A DNA stretch of 64,000 bases from Fusibacter bizertensis (GTDB taxonomy: Bacteria > Bacillota > Clostridia > Peptostreptococcales > Acidaminobacteraceae), in assembly GCF_029914245.1 (NCBI RefSeq), contig NZ_JARYZI010000008.1, forward strand, positions 1-64,000, read 5' to 3'. Under the pieces are notes generated by a model, which did no database searches, had not been told where the DNA came from, and saw nothing but the letters and a program-made list of their open reading frames with translations. Position numbers and translations under genes: made by a program. The stretch's first letter is position 1, and every line of letters begins with the position of its first letter. Shown in pieces: positions 1-8,287 of the stretch.

Positions 1-96
1 GGAACAAGTGATCTAAAAAATCATACTCAATGGTCTATCGCATCGGAATGAGTGGTCATTTTGGTATGGAATACTCAGTAAATAATCTTCATACAT
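1..96 (-). pseudogene. 5' start of an unidentified gene, interrupted
   Basis: An ATG at 96-94 is preceded by a good ribosome binding site (AAAGGAG, about 106-112) and opens a 27-codon frame beginning MYEDYLLSIPYQNDHSF. It ends at a TAG at 15-13, directly behind a run of six T residues on the minus strand (15-20). One additional T there would let the frame continue as MIFLDHLF to the window edge. So this is either the start of a real gene hit by a homopolymer frameshift (or base-call error) or a short decayed piece. I do not recognise the family. Confidence 0.3.
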
Positions 97-263
97 AATG
101 CTACTCCTTTAAAACGTTTATTTGATTAAAGTTATATATATCATATCAAAGTTTAAAGAAAATTATTTGAAAATTTCATTTTCAAAATCAGAAGCACTAA
201 TATTTACTTGGTGACTCTAACTCTGATTCTGATTTTGACTCCTAGATTACCGCCCTGAACTCA

Positions 264-303
264 TAAAAATAAGACGAGCCTCCTTTAGTCGGGAACTCGC
301 CTT
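264..303 (-). terminator. rho-independent terminator after rnlB-like gene
   Basis: An 8-bp stem (AAGGCGAG at 303-296 against CTCGTCTT at 278-271, one mismatch) is followed on the minus strand by an AT-rich tract with five consecutive T. It lies about 85 bases past the stop codon of the rnlB-like gene and would end the TPR-CSD/rnlA/rnlB transcript. Confidence 0.6.
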
Positions 304-386
304 CAATTTCTTCTGATTCTTAGAAAAAACCATTACTAATGTATTTAAAGAAAGCAATATGAGCATTGTGAAACTAAAATTCACAT

Positions 387-740
387 TTAAGCAGACAAAA
401 TAAAGTTTTTTATTCTATCGGATAGTGAACTTTCATCTAAGTATCTTCTATTTCTTATCAGATATTTTCTGACTTGACTTTTAGCCATCTCTGATACGTC
501 CCTTGTATTAATTATCTTGCTATCATGTTTTCCTTGTGAATCATAATTTATTAAAGCAAATCTATTGAATGAATATCCATTTCTTAACAATAAATCAAGA
601 ACGATTGAAAAACTTGAACCTCTTAAACTTTTAAGCTCATTATAAATATCATCAAGAATAAAGTATGGATCATCAATAGATGTAAGTAATACTACATCAA
701 GATTCTCTTCTTCTAATGAAAAAATCTTATACTCATTCAT
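387..740 (-). CDS. rnlB: RnlB-like antitoxin of an RNase LS-type toxin-antitoxin pair
   Basis: This is a predicted small antitoxin of about 117 residues that should bind and restrain the RnlA-like RNase encoded directly upstream. Size and gene order fit the E. coli rnlA-rnlB pair, and the segment VLDLLLRNGYSFNRF resembles the conserved core of RnlB proteins as I remember them. The ATG at 740 is preferred because AAAGGA lies about nine bases upstream; a TTG at 746 would overlap the end of rnlA. The start sits at the rnlA stop codon, so translation is probably coupled. In E. coli RnlB blocks RnlA until phage infection removes it. Family membership is inferred from partial similarity and context; other small antitoxin families are possible. 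Confidence 0.68.
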   Translation of the reverse strand: MNEYKIFSLEEENLDVVLLTSIDDPYFILDDIYNELKSLRGSSFSIVLDLLLRNGYSFNRFALINYDSQGKHDSKIINTRDVSEMAKSQVRKYLIRNRRYLDESSLSDRIKNFILSA

Positions 741-742
741 TA

Positions 743-1780
743 TCAATCATCCTTTCCGGTTAACTTAACTGAAGTCATTCTTATTAAATCAAGCACCTCA
801 AAGAGCAAATCATACGCCTCTTTTTTCTCTTGTATTATTCTAGTGTATGAAGGGTCAATCGTAGAATGCAAATATACATTTCTTTTATTCGAGTACATTT
901 TATATAAACTCTTCAATGCGTTTTTCTGTTCCAAACCAATCAAGCTGTTTGCATCTATATCACAAAATCCATTAACTTCATGAAACATACTAAATGTGTT
1001 TGATTTTTTCAACTTATAGTCAAATCCGGTGCTTAAAATTTTCTTCAAATATCCCTCTAATGCCTTGAATGCACCTGTTAAACAACCAGTATAATCTTCT
1101 GATTGATTTATTTGATTTATCATGCTGATTGATCCAGATATTGATTTTAATAATGCCTCATCCAAATAATCATAAGCTTCACCTAACTTATCTTTCATCT
1201 GTTTACGTACATCAGACGAATGTACCTCATTAATCCTCCCTTGAGAACCCATTAGTATAATATCTTCAATTTTATATTCTGGTAAAGATGCAAAAAAAGA
1301 CATTATTACACTATAAGCTTGGTGTGGGCGTCCTTGAATCAAAATATTATTTTTTGTTGGATAGTAATGTAACATAACTGTATCTCCATTGTACCCAGAA
1401 ATTGTATAAACATTACTTGATTTTGAAATTGATACAGACCCTTTTAGGTCTTCATATATATGTTTCTCAAGTAAATCTAATATATCTTTTGAACAAAACA
1501 TCGTAAATTGCTTAGGTTTTACCGTAGCGCTATATCCACTTTGCTCGATATGTTTAATAAGAGTATTACACTCACCAATGTTTTTACCCTTTGGCAAGAT
1601 ATTTACATATTTCTCAGTTACAAAGATATCCAATGCACACTCTTTACCTTTGAGATTAAACTTACATACATATTTCTTCTGATTTCCAAGATAGCTTTTT
1701 AATAAAAAAGTACTATCCATGCACGAGTATTCTCTTATTATTTTTTCAATATCATTTGGGTTTATATGTATTTTAGCCAT
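743..1780 (-). CDS. rnlA: RnlA-like RNase LS toxin (HEPN endoribonuclease)
   Basis: This 345-residue protein resembles E. coli RnlA, an mRNA-cleaving toxin that protects cells against T4-like phage. Matching landmarks are LIQGRP (residues 147-152; RnlA has LQIQGRP), the helical segment ALEGYLKK around Glu242, and RNVYLH at 300-305, an Rx4H signature equivalent to RHSLFH in E. coli. In RnlA the Arg and His of this signature and a nearby Glu are catalytic. The N-terminal 190 residues look like the two TBP-like repeats of the family. The start at 1780 follows AAGGAG, which overlaps the end of the upstream TPR-CSD gene; the downstream antitoxin starts at its stop. All expected active-site residues are present, so it appears functional. 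Confidence 0.82.
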   Translation of the reverse strand: MAKIHINPNDIEKIIREYSCMDSTFLLKSYLGNQKKYVCKFNLKGKECALDIFVTEKYVNILPKGKNIGECNTLIKHIEQSGYSATVKPKQFTMFCSKDILDLLEKHIYEDLKGSVSISKSSNVYTISGYNGDTVMLHYYPTKNNILIQGRPHQAYSVIMSFFASLPEYKIEDIILMGSQGRINEVHSSDVRKQMKDKLGEAYDYLDEALLKSISGSISMINQINQSEDYTGCLTGAFKALEGYLKKILSTGFDYKLKKSNTFSMFHEVNGFCDIDANSLIGLEQKNALKSLYKMYSNKRNVYLHSTIDPSYTRIIQEKKEAYDLLFEVLDLIRMTSVKLTGKDD

Positions 1781-1782
1781 TC

Positions 1783-3093
1783 TTAAATCTCCTTTTCAAT
1801 ATTTATTGCTCTCGTTCTACCATCCTTTTCAAGAATAACATCAAATTTTACTTTATCACCTTTCTTTAATCCTTCTGATAAATCTACATCTGCTAATCTA
1901 AAATAAACATTATTCTTTGACCCATTTTGTGTTAAGAACCCTACTTTACCATTTTCTAGTATTTTGAGAACTGATCCAGATATTTTATCAATTCCCTCAA
2001 TTTCTTGAATGTATTGCTTGGAAATATCCTGAATCATACGAATATTTGGTTTTTCATCAATATTTATTTCAAAATTTTCAATAGCAAATCTTAACTCTTC
2101 AGGATGATACCATCCTTGTCTTTCTCGGTAATATGCACTGGCTTGATAATAAACTATTGATTTTTTTCTTTCTCCTTTAGCATCCCATAATTGAGCTATA
2201 TCAAATAATAAATTTACCATTTTCTCATACTCAAATTTTGTTTCAATCGCCTTAGAAGCATATAACAACGAGTTTTTAATATCATTGTATCTAAGATAAA
2301 TCTGTGCTAATTTATGATACATATACCAGTAATTTTCTGTTGCCGCTATCTTCTTGTACTCAACAATATCATCATCGATATCCTTTGAAATCATGCATAA
2401 GCAATAGTGCATTCTTGCTTTAAACCATAGCTGATTTCTATAATGGAACTTATCAATATTTTCAAGCGCTTCCTCACAATAAGTAATACATTCTTTAAAT
2501 CGTTCTCTTTTCTCTAAGCCTTTCGTGTAATACTGGTAAAAAAATTCCTTATAAGATGCGAGTTCTCTTTTCTTACCGTTATCATCGAATTCAAATACTT
2601 CATTAGGTAATTCATGTTGATTTAGTTTATCCAACCAATTTATTATTGCATCCCAATTAGTTGATGGTTTGTCTCTGTATACTTTCACAACTTTAATAAT
2701 TGTCAACCCATAAGGGTTCAAATAAAATTTATCTCTGCTTAATTGTTTAAGTTCATTAGTTATATATGTAGATCTTTTTAAAAATTCTTTAAAATTTTCT
2801 GTATCTGAGGCATCATATGTTTTAATATGGGCATCGTAGATGCACCAACACAATGTTGATGAAATAAATCGATTTCTAAATAGTTTTGTATCAGCATTCA
2901 AATCTCTACAAATATCCACAAACTCTTCAGATCTATTACTTTTTCTTAAACATAAACCTAAATAGCCCAAAATTGTTGAATTGATAGATTCACTCTCAGA
3001 CCATAATTGTTCGAAAATTACTAATGCGTCTTCATATTTTTGATTATTATATTTTTCTTTTCCTTCACTTATAATTTCTTCTATACTTTTCAT
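1783..3093 (-). CDS. TPR-repeat protein with C-terminal cold-shock-like RNA-binding domain
   Basis: About 436 residues. The first ~350 form a helical array of TPR-like units (for example NQKYEDALVIFEQLW, NDIKNSLLYASKAIE, GERKKSIVYYQASAYY). The last ~60 residues look like a cold-shock/OB fold: VLKILENGKVGFL, then NNVYFRLADV, then EGLKKGDKVKFDV. This suggests a scaffold that also binds RNA. It ends two bases before rnlA, whose Shine-Dalgarno lies inside its last codons, so all three genes look like one operon. ATG 3093 is preferred over 3111 because AAGGT lies six bases upstream. A role as a third component that presents RNA to RnlA or senses infection is inference; I know of no characterised rnl locus with this partner. 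Confidence 0.72.
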   Translation of the reverse strand: MKSIEEIISEGKEKYNNQKYEDALVIFEQLWSESESINSTILGYLGLCLRKSNRSEEFVDICRDLNADTKLFRNRFISSTLCWCIYDAHIKTYDASDTENFKEFLKRSTYITNELKQLSRDKFYLNPYGLTIIKVVKVYRDKPSTNWDAIINWLDKLNQHELPNEVFEFDDNGKKRELASYKEFFYQYYTKGLEKRERFKECITYCEEALENIDKFHYRNQLWFKARMHYCLCMISKDIDDDIVEYKKIAATENYWYMYHKLAQIYLRYNDIKNSLLYASKAIETKFEYEKMVNLLFDIAQLWDAKGERKKSIVYYQASAYYRERQGWYHPEELRFAIENFEINIDEKPNIRMIQDISKQYIQEIEGIDKISGSVLKILENGKVGFLTQNGSKNNVYFRLADVDLSEGLKKGDKVKFDVILEKDGRTRAINIEKEI

Positions 3094-3250
3094 ATATACC
3101 TTACCTATCATAGAGTCTAAATATATCTACCACTATTAATTTCATCAATTTTAATTAAGCTTAATAATTTAAAACTACTTTATAGATTCATCATTATATT
3201 TTACTAACATTTCTTCGCTTCCATTAAGACAATAATCCTATACTTTTTAA

Positions 3251-3439
3251 CACTTTTTCACTTATGATACGGTTCACCGTATCAACCTAGAACCAACACT
3301 TTTTGAAAACAGCTTAGAGATTGCTATTAATGAACTAAAACTATATATTTATTTAGTGTCGAAGTGTCAGTTAGGAGATAGCTTAGATATAGTTATTCCA
3401 TTTACCATAGAAGAAATTAATGAGATAGGCAAAGATTAA
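3251..3439 (+). pseudogene. C-terminal remnant of an unidentified gene on the plus strand
   Basis: A stop-free plus-strand frame of 62 codons without a start codon ends at TAA 3437-3439. Its translation contains YDTVHRINLEPTLFENSLEI and ends TIEEINEIGKD; the composition looks coding-like. It begins inside the TACGGTTC repeat and converges on the SIR2/AbiH-like gene, sharing a long palindrome with that gene's 3' end. It looks like the tail of a gene whose front was lost when the neighbouring module was inserted. Product unknown. Confidence 0.35.
3254..3297 (+). repeat. Dispersed TACGGTTC repeat, copy 1 (longest)
   Basis: This copy contains CACTTATGATACGGTTCACC followed by GTATCAACCTAGAACCAAC. 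Its middle is a perfect 9-bp inverted repeat with a 2-base spacer (3265-3273 against 3276-3284). It sits exactly between the TPR-CSD/rnlAB module and the SIR2-ATPase module. Related copies occur at 6814-6840, 6891-6911, 7891-7912, about 9670-9681 and 10629-10675. Confidence 0.65.
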
Positions 3440-3458
3440 TCTTTGTCTATCTCATTAA
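3417..3458. repeat. 42-bp spacer-less palindrome at convergent gene ends
   Basis: Two 21-bp arms (3417-3437 and 3438-3458) meet without a loop; the only non-Watson-Crick position is a G/T pair (3429 with 3446), which would still pair in RNA. Because of the symmetry both strands encode almost the same C-terminus: NEIDKD for the SIR2-like gene and NEIGKD for the plus-strand remnant. There is no clear T-run, so a classical terminator is uncertain. Confidence 0.75.
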
Positions 3459-4524
3459 CTACTTTATTCCAAAACTCAGACCATGGTCTTAATTCAACAA
3501 GCTTCTTTCCTCTACCAAACAATAGGCGATTTCTAACTTTAGTTTCCCTATCTTTAATCTTACATGGATTCACATAAACGACAACTTTTTTAATAAATTG
3601 ATTCTCAATAATTCTTTTATTAATATGGTCATCATTTTCTCCGCTGTAACCTAAAATGTGAATCTCATCAATCTTATATTCTTGTAAGATATCATAATAA
3701 TCTGCTAATCTACTTTGACCATATCTAAATGCACCATAATTGAAATCATCCCATCTAAATCCAGCTTTCAAATCATCATACTTTTCTTCAGCATTTATTC
3801 CCCATATAAGCCTTGCTTCACTCGGTGTATACCTTCCATCAGGGTCCTTATTTCTATGATTTATACTAAAACCACCATGCAGATGATATGGAAATCTATC
3901 TTCGCCATCAAGAATATCATCCACGATGGTATCATAATTTGTGGTAAAAATGTACTTAAAATCTTTAATAGTCTCAACTAGTTTATCCTGACAAATCTCT
4001 TCATTGTTAATAGATTTAATTCCATGGTTTGCATTATTAAAATAAATATCAGTTGCGACTTTTTTTACGTGGATATACTCTTCTTTTGAGAACTTATTTA
4101 TCTCCCCAAATAATGCAAGAACTTTTAGATAGGTTTCTATTCCATTCAGTTTTTCACAATTAACTGATGACCACAGCCCATATTCAGCAAAATACGATTC
4201 AAATATCTCATTAGGATTCTCGAAACCTATTTGAGAAAGTTTTGATACTACATGGTCTTTCAATTTATTACTAATAGCAATTGAATCAGAACTAGGTATC
4301 AATGTATCACTTGGATATAATCCTTCACTTGGAAATAAAGCTTCAGAGACATCTAATAGTTCTGTATTATTCAAATCTAAGTTTCTTATTTTGTCAAATA
4401 AGCTTTCGATTTTACCTACTAACTCAGTTTCTTTCCCAAAGAACTTTGTCATCATAGGTGCGTTATAATAATTTGAATTCATGTATGAAGTAAATCCATT
4501 TCCAATTAATATTGCCTTATTCAT
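3436..4524 (-). CDS. SIR2-like / AbiH-type abortive infection protein
   Basis: This 362-residue protein opens with a nucleotide-binding motif (AILIGNGF, residues 4-11) typical of AbiH and SIR2-like defence proteins. FTTNYDTIVD (193-202) matches the SIR2 TQNID motif, with Asn196 and Asp198, and YHLHGG holds His216 at the place of the catalytic histidine. ILGYSGENDDH (290-300) matches the C-terminal NAD-pocket segment. The Asn/His pair being present suggests an active NAD-cleaving effector; that activity is inferred. Its ATG overlaps the stop codon of the upstream ATPase by four bases, a typical coupling within a two-gene defence system. No transmembrane segment is seen. An AbiH protein without NADase activity is the alternative. 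Confidence 0.68.
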   Translation of the reverse strand: MNKAILIGNGFTSYMNSNYYNAPMMTKFFGKETELVGKIESLFDKIRNLDLNNTELLDVSEALFPSEGLYPSDTLIPSSDSIAISNKLKDHVVSKLSQIGFENPNEIFESYFAEYGLWSSVNCEKLNGIETYLKVLALFGEINKFSKEEYIHVKKVATDIYFNNANHGIKSINNEEICQDKLVETIKDFKYIFTTNYDTIVDDILDGEDRFPYHLHGGFSINHRNKDPDGRYTPSEARLIWGINAEEKYDDLKAGFRWDDFNYGAFRYGQSRLADYYDILQEYKIDEIHILGYSGENDDHINKRIIENQFIKKVVVYVNPCKIKDRETKVRNRLLFGRGKKLVELRPWSEFWNKVVNEIDKD

Positions 4525-6766
4525 ATTTCATACTCCATATTAATCACACGTTCAATAAATTCTTCAATTTTTTTACTATCGAACATTTTTCCTGTACCCG
4601 ATACAATTAGAGGATATATACCCTTATAGAATTCATCATTACGTATGTTATTTAACTTATCCATAGCATTGTTTATGATTAACTCATCGTCTTCTGAACT
4701 GAAAAATAAAATAATTAAATTACTTTTTTTATCACTCAATTGATTGTAAGAATTCAAGGTACTAACCATATTGTCTACTGTTCTAAGTAAATCATTCGGC
4801 TGCAATTTTCTTCGATATTTTATCTCAAAAATTATATCCGGATTTTCCTTGTGCTTCGCAACAACATCCAAACTCATTCTTCGACCATTTATACTCTCAC
4901 TTCGGTTTAAATACACTTCATATTCAAGATTAGTTAAATATCTCGATATAATATAATTACTATATCCTTCAAACAACTCTGCTTTCATTATATTCAAATT
5001 ATTGCTTGATAATGATAACCTCTCTATTTCATCGCTATCAATTTTTTCACCATGCTTAATCCTATTACTAAGTCTAATTAGTGATAAATGCTTCTCATCT
5101 AACCAACGGTTACTTACAATTCTATTTTTCACTAGTAAATCAATAATATTTCTAAGTGATTTAGCCTTAAATCCATTTTCAATGTTTAGTTCACTTAGCA
5201 TTTCACGAGAAAACTCTTCTAGTTCTATTATTTCCTGAAGATATCTATACTTAGAGTTTGTAGTATAGTTAATAAACTTAGACATGTATACATCGGCTGT
5301 TGATGTCCATCTAAAATGCCTTTCATCATTCACTACCTTAACCTCAAGTAACTCACTATTAACTAACTCAGTTAATAAAACATTACATATATCGTTTAGT
5401 TCTATTTCATACCATTCATGATAATTATCAGAATAGTCCTTTTCAAAATCAAATACATCAGCAATAACAAAGTATGTATTACCTCTAACTTTCATTTTTC
5501 TAACCCAAAGATATATTTGATAAATTAAAAAATCTCTTATACCAATGTCATACTCATTATTATCAATTTGCCTATCTATAATGTCATTTATGATTGATAG
5601 AATTTTAGAATCAGTTTCATACTTAGAAATATCATTGTCTTCTATTCTTACATAAGCTTTATTATCTTCCCAAACAATATCTTGAAGCAATCTATTAGTA
5701 AACCTTCTTAAAGTTCCATTTGAGTTAAGAATCAGCGACTTCATATATAGGTCTACGAAATCTTTCTTCAAGATGCTTTTATCAATTACGAACGATTCAA
5801 AAGCTTTTGTTAAATCAGATTCACTGACCAATGGAACATGTATACTCTTTGAGAAAATACTAGATAATAAAGAATCATCTAATAAATCAGATAATAAAAG
5901 TTTATAGTACATCTTTTGACCGGATATTACTATAAAAGATGCTAGATTTGATAATAGCAATGGCTTCATATCAGAAACCAATCCTTCCATTTCTGAATCA
6001 CTCTCGATTTTATCAAGTTCATCCAGAACAAATATAACTTTAAAATTTTCTTTGTTCAAACTACTTAAAACTGTACTTAAGTGATACTCTGCAATTTCAT
6101 CATCATATAGAGATTTTCTTGTATGTTCCTCAATTTCAGACTTATTCTTCTTTAAAACTTTTTTTATTTCTGTATTACTAACTACAAACCAGATACAGCT
6201 AATCAATAACAATGTCCACTCTTTATGCTTGGTAATAAAAGGGATTATATTTATTTTTAAGTTAATTGCTGCGAATAGAAATGCTGCCGCTGGTGAAATA
6301 TCCTTTATTAAATCTTTAAGTTGAACTTTGTCGTTGCTTCGTAACTATGTTCCTTTAGTTCGGTCAGATTTGAAATATTTGATATTTCAAAAAAAGTATG
6401 GTCATAAAGTAACTTTATTTGATTTATCAACTTCTTATCTTTAATTAATTTAAATTTCTTATTTGCCTCAAGTGACAAGTATAACTCTCTAATTAGCTTT
6501 CGCTGTATTATAGAAAGGCTATCACGTTTTGTAAAATTAAGTTCAATAAATACACTTCTTTCATCATTGAACTCATTAATAAGGTTTTTAACTAACGTAG
6601 TTTTTCCAGCCCCTCTATACCCAGAGACTAAAATACTAGAATTATTCCCATTCGCCAATTGGCTTTTTAATTGTGAAAGTGAAGATTTCATGTCTTCATT
6701 AGTAACTACATGTTGAACACCATTTGGTGACAAGGTGATTTTATCAATATCAATTTGAAACTTCAT
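4521..6766 (-). pseudogene. Frameshifted membrane-inserted P-loop ATPase with C-terminal PD-(D/E)xK nuclease-like domain
   Basis: Two frames form one gene of roughly 745 codons. The first (6766 to 6308) carries Walker A GYRGAGKTT near residue 49. The second (reading without stops from about 6344 to 4521) contains two hydrophobic stretches (PAAAFLFAAI and LLLISCIWFVV), Walker B VIFVLDELDKIE, a helical region with an NRIKHG motif, and a nuclease-like core with LDVVA and FEIKYRRK (Asp, Glu-x-Lys). Membrane helices between Walker A and B recall KAP-type NTPases. The frames join if one A is restored in the run at 6327-6329, giving TTKVQLKDLIKD. It ends in a four-base overlap with the SIR2-like gene. 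Either a real inactivating mutation or an assembly error; otherwise the reading is intact. Confidence 0.72.
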
Positions 6767-6813
6767 AATCCCTCCAAAACTGTACTTATTACTTTGGTTC
6801 TATTTTTTACTTA

Positions 6814-6840
6814 GCACCGTATCAACATAAAACCAACGTT
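6814..6840 (+). repeat. Dispersed TACGGTTC repeat, right-half copy
   Basis: Contains CACCGTATCAACATAAAACC and continues with AAC, differing by two bases from the right half of copy 1 (3275-3297). It lies directly upstream of the ATPase gene, about 80 bases from the left-half copy at 6891-6911, as if one repeat had been split. Confidence 0.55.
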
Positions 6841-6890
6841 TTACTTTTTATCAAACGTTAAAAAATAGCCATTTATCTTTCTCACATTTC

Positions 6891-6911
6891 GTCACTTATG
6901 ATACGGTTCTG
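6891..6911 (+). repeat. Dispersed TACGGTTC repeat, left-half copy
   Basis: GTCACTTATGATACGGTTCT matches copy 1 over the left half, then diverges. It marks the boundary between the ATPase module and the truncated AlbA_2-type gene. Confidence 0.55.
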
Positions 6912-6944
6912 GGTATCTCACCCCAGTGAGTGTCAAAATATGCT

Positions 6945-7637
6945 CTATTTACATTTATATTTTGTATTTTTCCCAATACCTATTTTGATAACTACATCTT
7001 TATCCAGTAATCCATTTATCAAGTTAGTCGCTTTAGTTTTGCCGATACCCATGTATTTTTCAGTATCTACGCGACTTATTCCCTTTGTTGACTTAATATA
7101 ATTAAGCAATTTTTCTTCTTCCATTGTCAAATCGGCTTGTTTTGTATTGATTTCTGCTGCCATACTTAATTTTGGCAGGATGACCTGAATTGAGTTTTCA
7201 AAAACTTTGAACTCAGGACTTTGTCCAAATGAACGATATACATATTTTATTCTTCTAACACCAGTTCCCATTTTCTCTATAATTTTGCATCTTAAAAATA
7301 TATCTGCAATTATTCTATTTCTAGCATTTGAAAAATTGCCATTTAAGTATTCCTCTTTAGAAATTCCTACTGGTAGTCCACCAATAGAAGTTATCTCCAC
7401 CCGATCTTCGAAAATCTCGACTCTATTATTTCCTCTTCTACTATAATCCCTATGGATGATTGCGTTTGCGACCGCCTCTTTATAAGCTTCTTCTGGCACT
7501 TCTTCAAAAGACTCTCTGAATGCGCCCTTTATACGATCACCCTGATTAATATGCTTTTTGTAGAATAACATAGCGGTTTCAAATTCTTCTATAACTGAAA
7601 CTGACTTCAAGCATATCCTATCCTTGAATGTCATCAT
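6945..7637 (-). pseudogene. Truncated AlbA_2/Schlafen-type ATP-binding transcriptional regulator
   Basis: The 230 residues match the C-terminal half of the AlbA_2 (Schlafen-like) putative DNA-binding proteins. Seen are a GHKL-like segment (EAVANAIIHRDYSRRG, then RVEIFEDRVEITSIGGLP), the signature EKMGTGVRRI, and a C-terminal winged helix (GISRVDTEKYMGIGKTKAT). Full-length family members have about 200 additional N-terminal residues with the AlbA_2 domain; here the frame is closed just upstream by a TAG and joins unrelated sequence at about 7645. No convincing ribosome binding site precedes the first ATG. I read it as the 3' part of a gene cut by a deletion. Such proteins are common on mobile islands. 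Confidence 0.6.
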
Positions 7638-7650
7638 AGATTTGGATAGG

Positions 7651-7860
7651 CTACACTAACATGAACAGTTTTTTGAAGGAGCTGTTTGGAAGGTCAATTC
7701 CACGTTCATCATCGCCCAATGCTTCCAAAATGACATAGTCAATTTTTTCTTCGAAAACTTTCAATAGATAGTAGATCACTGCTCTTATTTCAAATCTATT
7801 TCTACTCTTATCAGCCCTTCCACCTAATTCTTTAGGAATATATATCCCCCCCTGATCCAA
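7651..7860 (-). pseudogene. Gene fragment, possibly N-terminus of a DUF4297-type nuclease
   Basis: A 69-codon piece beginning MDQGGIYIPKELGGRADKS and containing YVILEALGDDERGIDL. The pattern of a Gly-Gly motif followed by a helix and an acidic strand resembles the start of DUF4297/Cap4-type dsDNA nuclease domains, but the match is weak. It ends abruptly against the AlbA_2 remnant, so the two are probably joined by a deletion. Codon use is like that of its neighbours. Function not assigned with confidence. Confidence 0.3.
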
Positions 7861-7890
7861 AAATGAAATTTCATACTAAAAAAACCGCCC

Positions 7891-7912
7891 TCACTTGTGG
7901 TACGGTTCACCA
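7891..7912 (+). repeat. Dispersed TACGGTTC repeat copy
   Basis: TCACTTGTGGTACGGTTCAC matches the left half of copy 1 with two substitutions. It lies upstream of the 7651-7860 fragment, again at a module edge. Confidence 0.55.
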
Positions 7913-7976
7913 TCGGATACTAAAATCATTCATTATATATTAATTTGTACACCAAATTCAAACTTATCGCACTACA

Positions 7977-8069
7977 TTAAATTTCTATAACTAACCAAAT
8001 TGCTATAGTCTTGAAATGATTAGCATGGATATTCAATGGAACCATGCCACGCATAAAATCAATAAACTT
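7977..8069 (-). pseudogene. Short C-terminal gene remnant
   Basis: A 30-codon minus-strand frame between stops reads FMRGMVPLNIHANHFKTI and ends at TAA 7979-7977. Composition looks protein-like and the stretch lacks a start. I could not assign a family; it is most simply a decayed gene end in the non-coding gap between the fragment at 7651-7860 and the nucleotidyltransferase unit. Confidence 0.25.
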
Positions 8070-8094
8070 CTAATAGGTTGAAATATTACTAAAA

Positions 8095-8286
8095 TTATAC
8101 ATGTTTAGTTTTTCTGATTTTAATTTGAATTAGTTCAGTTAAATTATCTGGTTTATCGTCTATAATTTCGCACCAACCATTTTTTTGTAACTCTTCATAA
8201 AAGCTTGTTTTTAAAGGACTTTCTGAAAAAATACCAGGATTGGGTTTCTTCTCCATTTTTAAAATTTTTTTTAGTTTTCTTAACAT
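8095..8286 (-). CDS. Small basic protein coupled to the membrane nucleotidyltransferase
   Basis: A 63-residue ORF, Lys/Arg-rich at its N-terminus (MLRKLKKILKMEKK) and acidic in the middle. It begins one base after the nucleotidyltransferase stop and has GGAG seven bases ahead of its ATG, inside the end of the upstream gene, so translational coupling is likely. No family recognised. Its size and position would suit an antitoxin or accessory subunit, but that is guesswork. Confidence 0.5.
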   Translation of the reverse strand: MLRKLKKILKMEKKPNPGIFSESPLKTSFYEELQKNGWCEIIDDKPDNLTELIQIKIRKTKHV

Positions 8287-8287
8287 T

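Noticed and set aside
1508-1702. Plus-strand ORF of 64 codons inside rnlA
   Set aside because: Antisense to a well-supported gene, hydrophobic shadow translation, no ribosome binding site.
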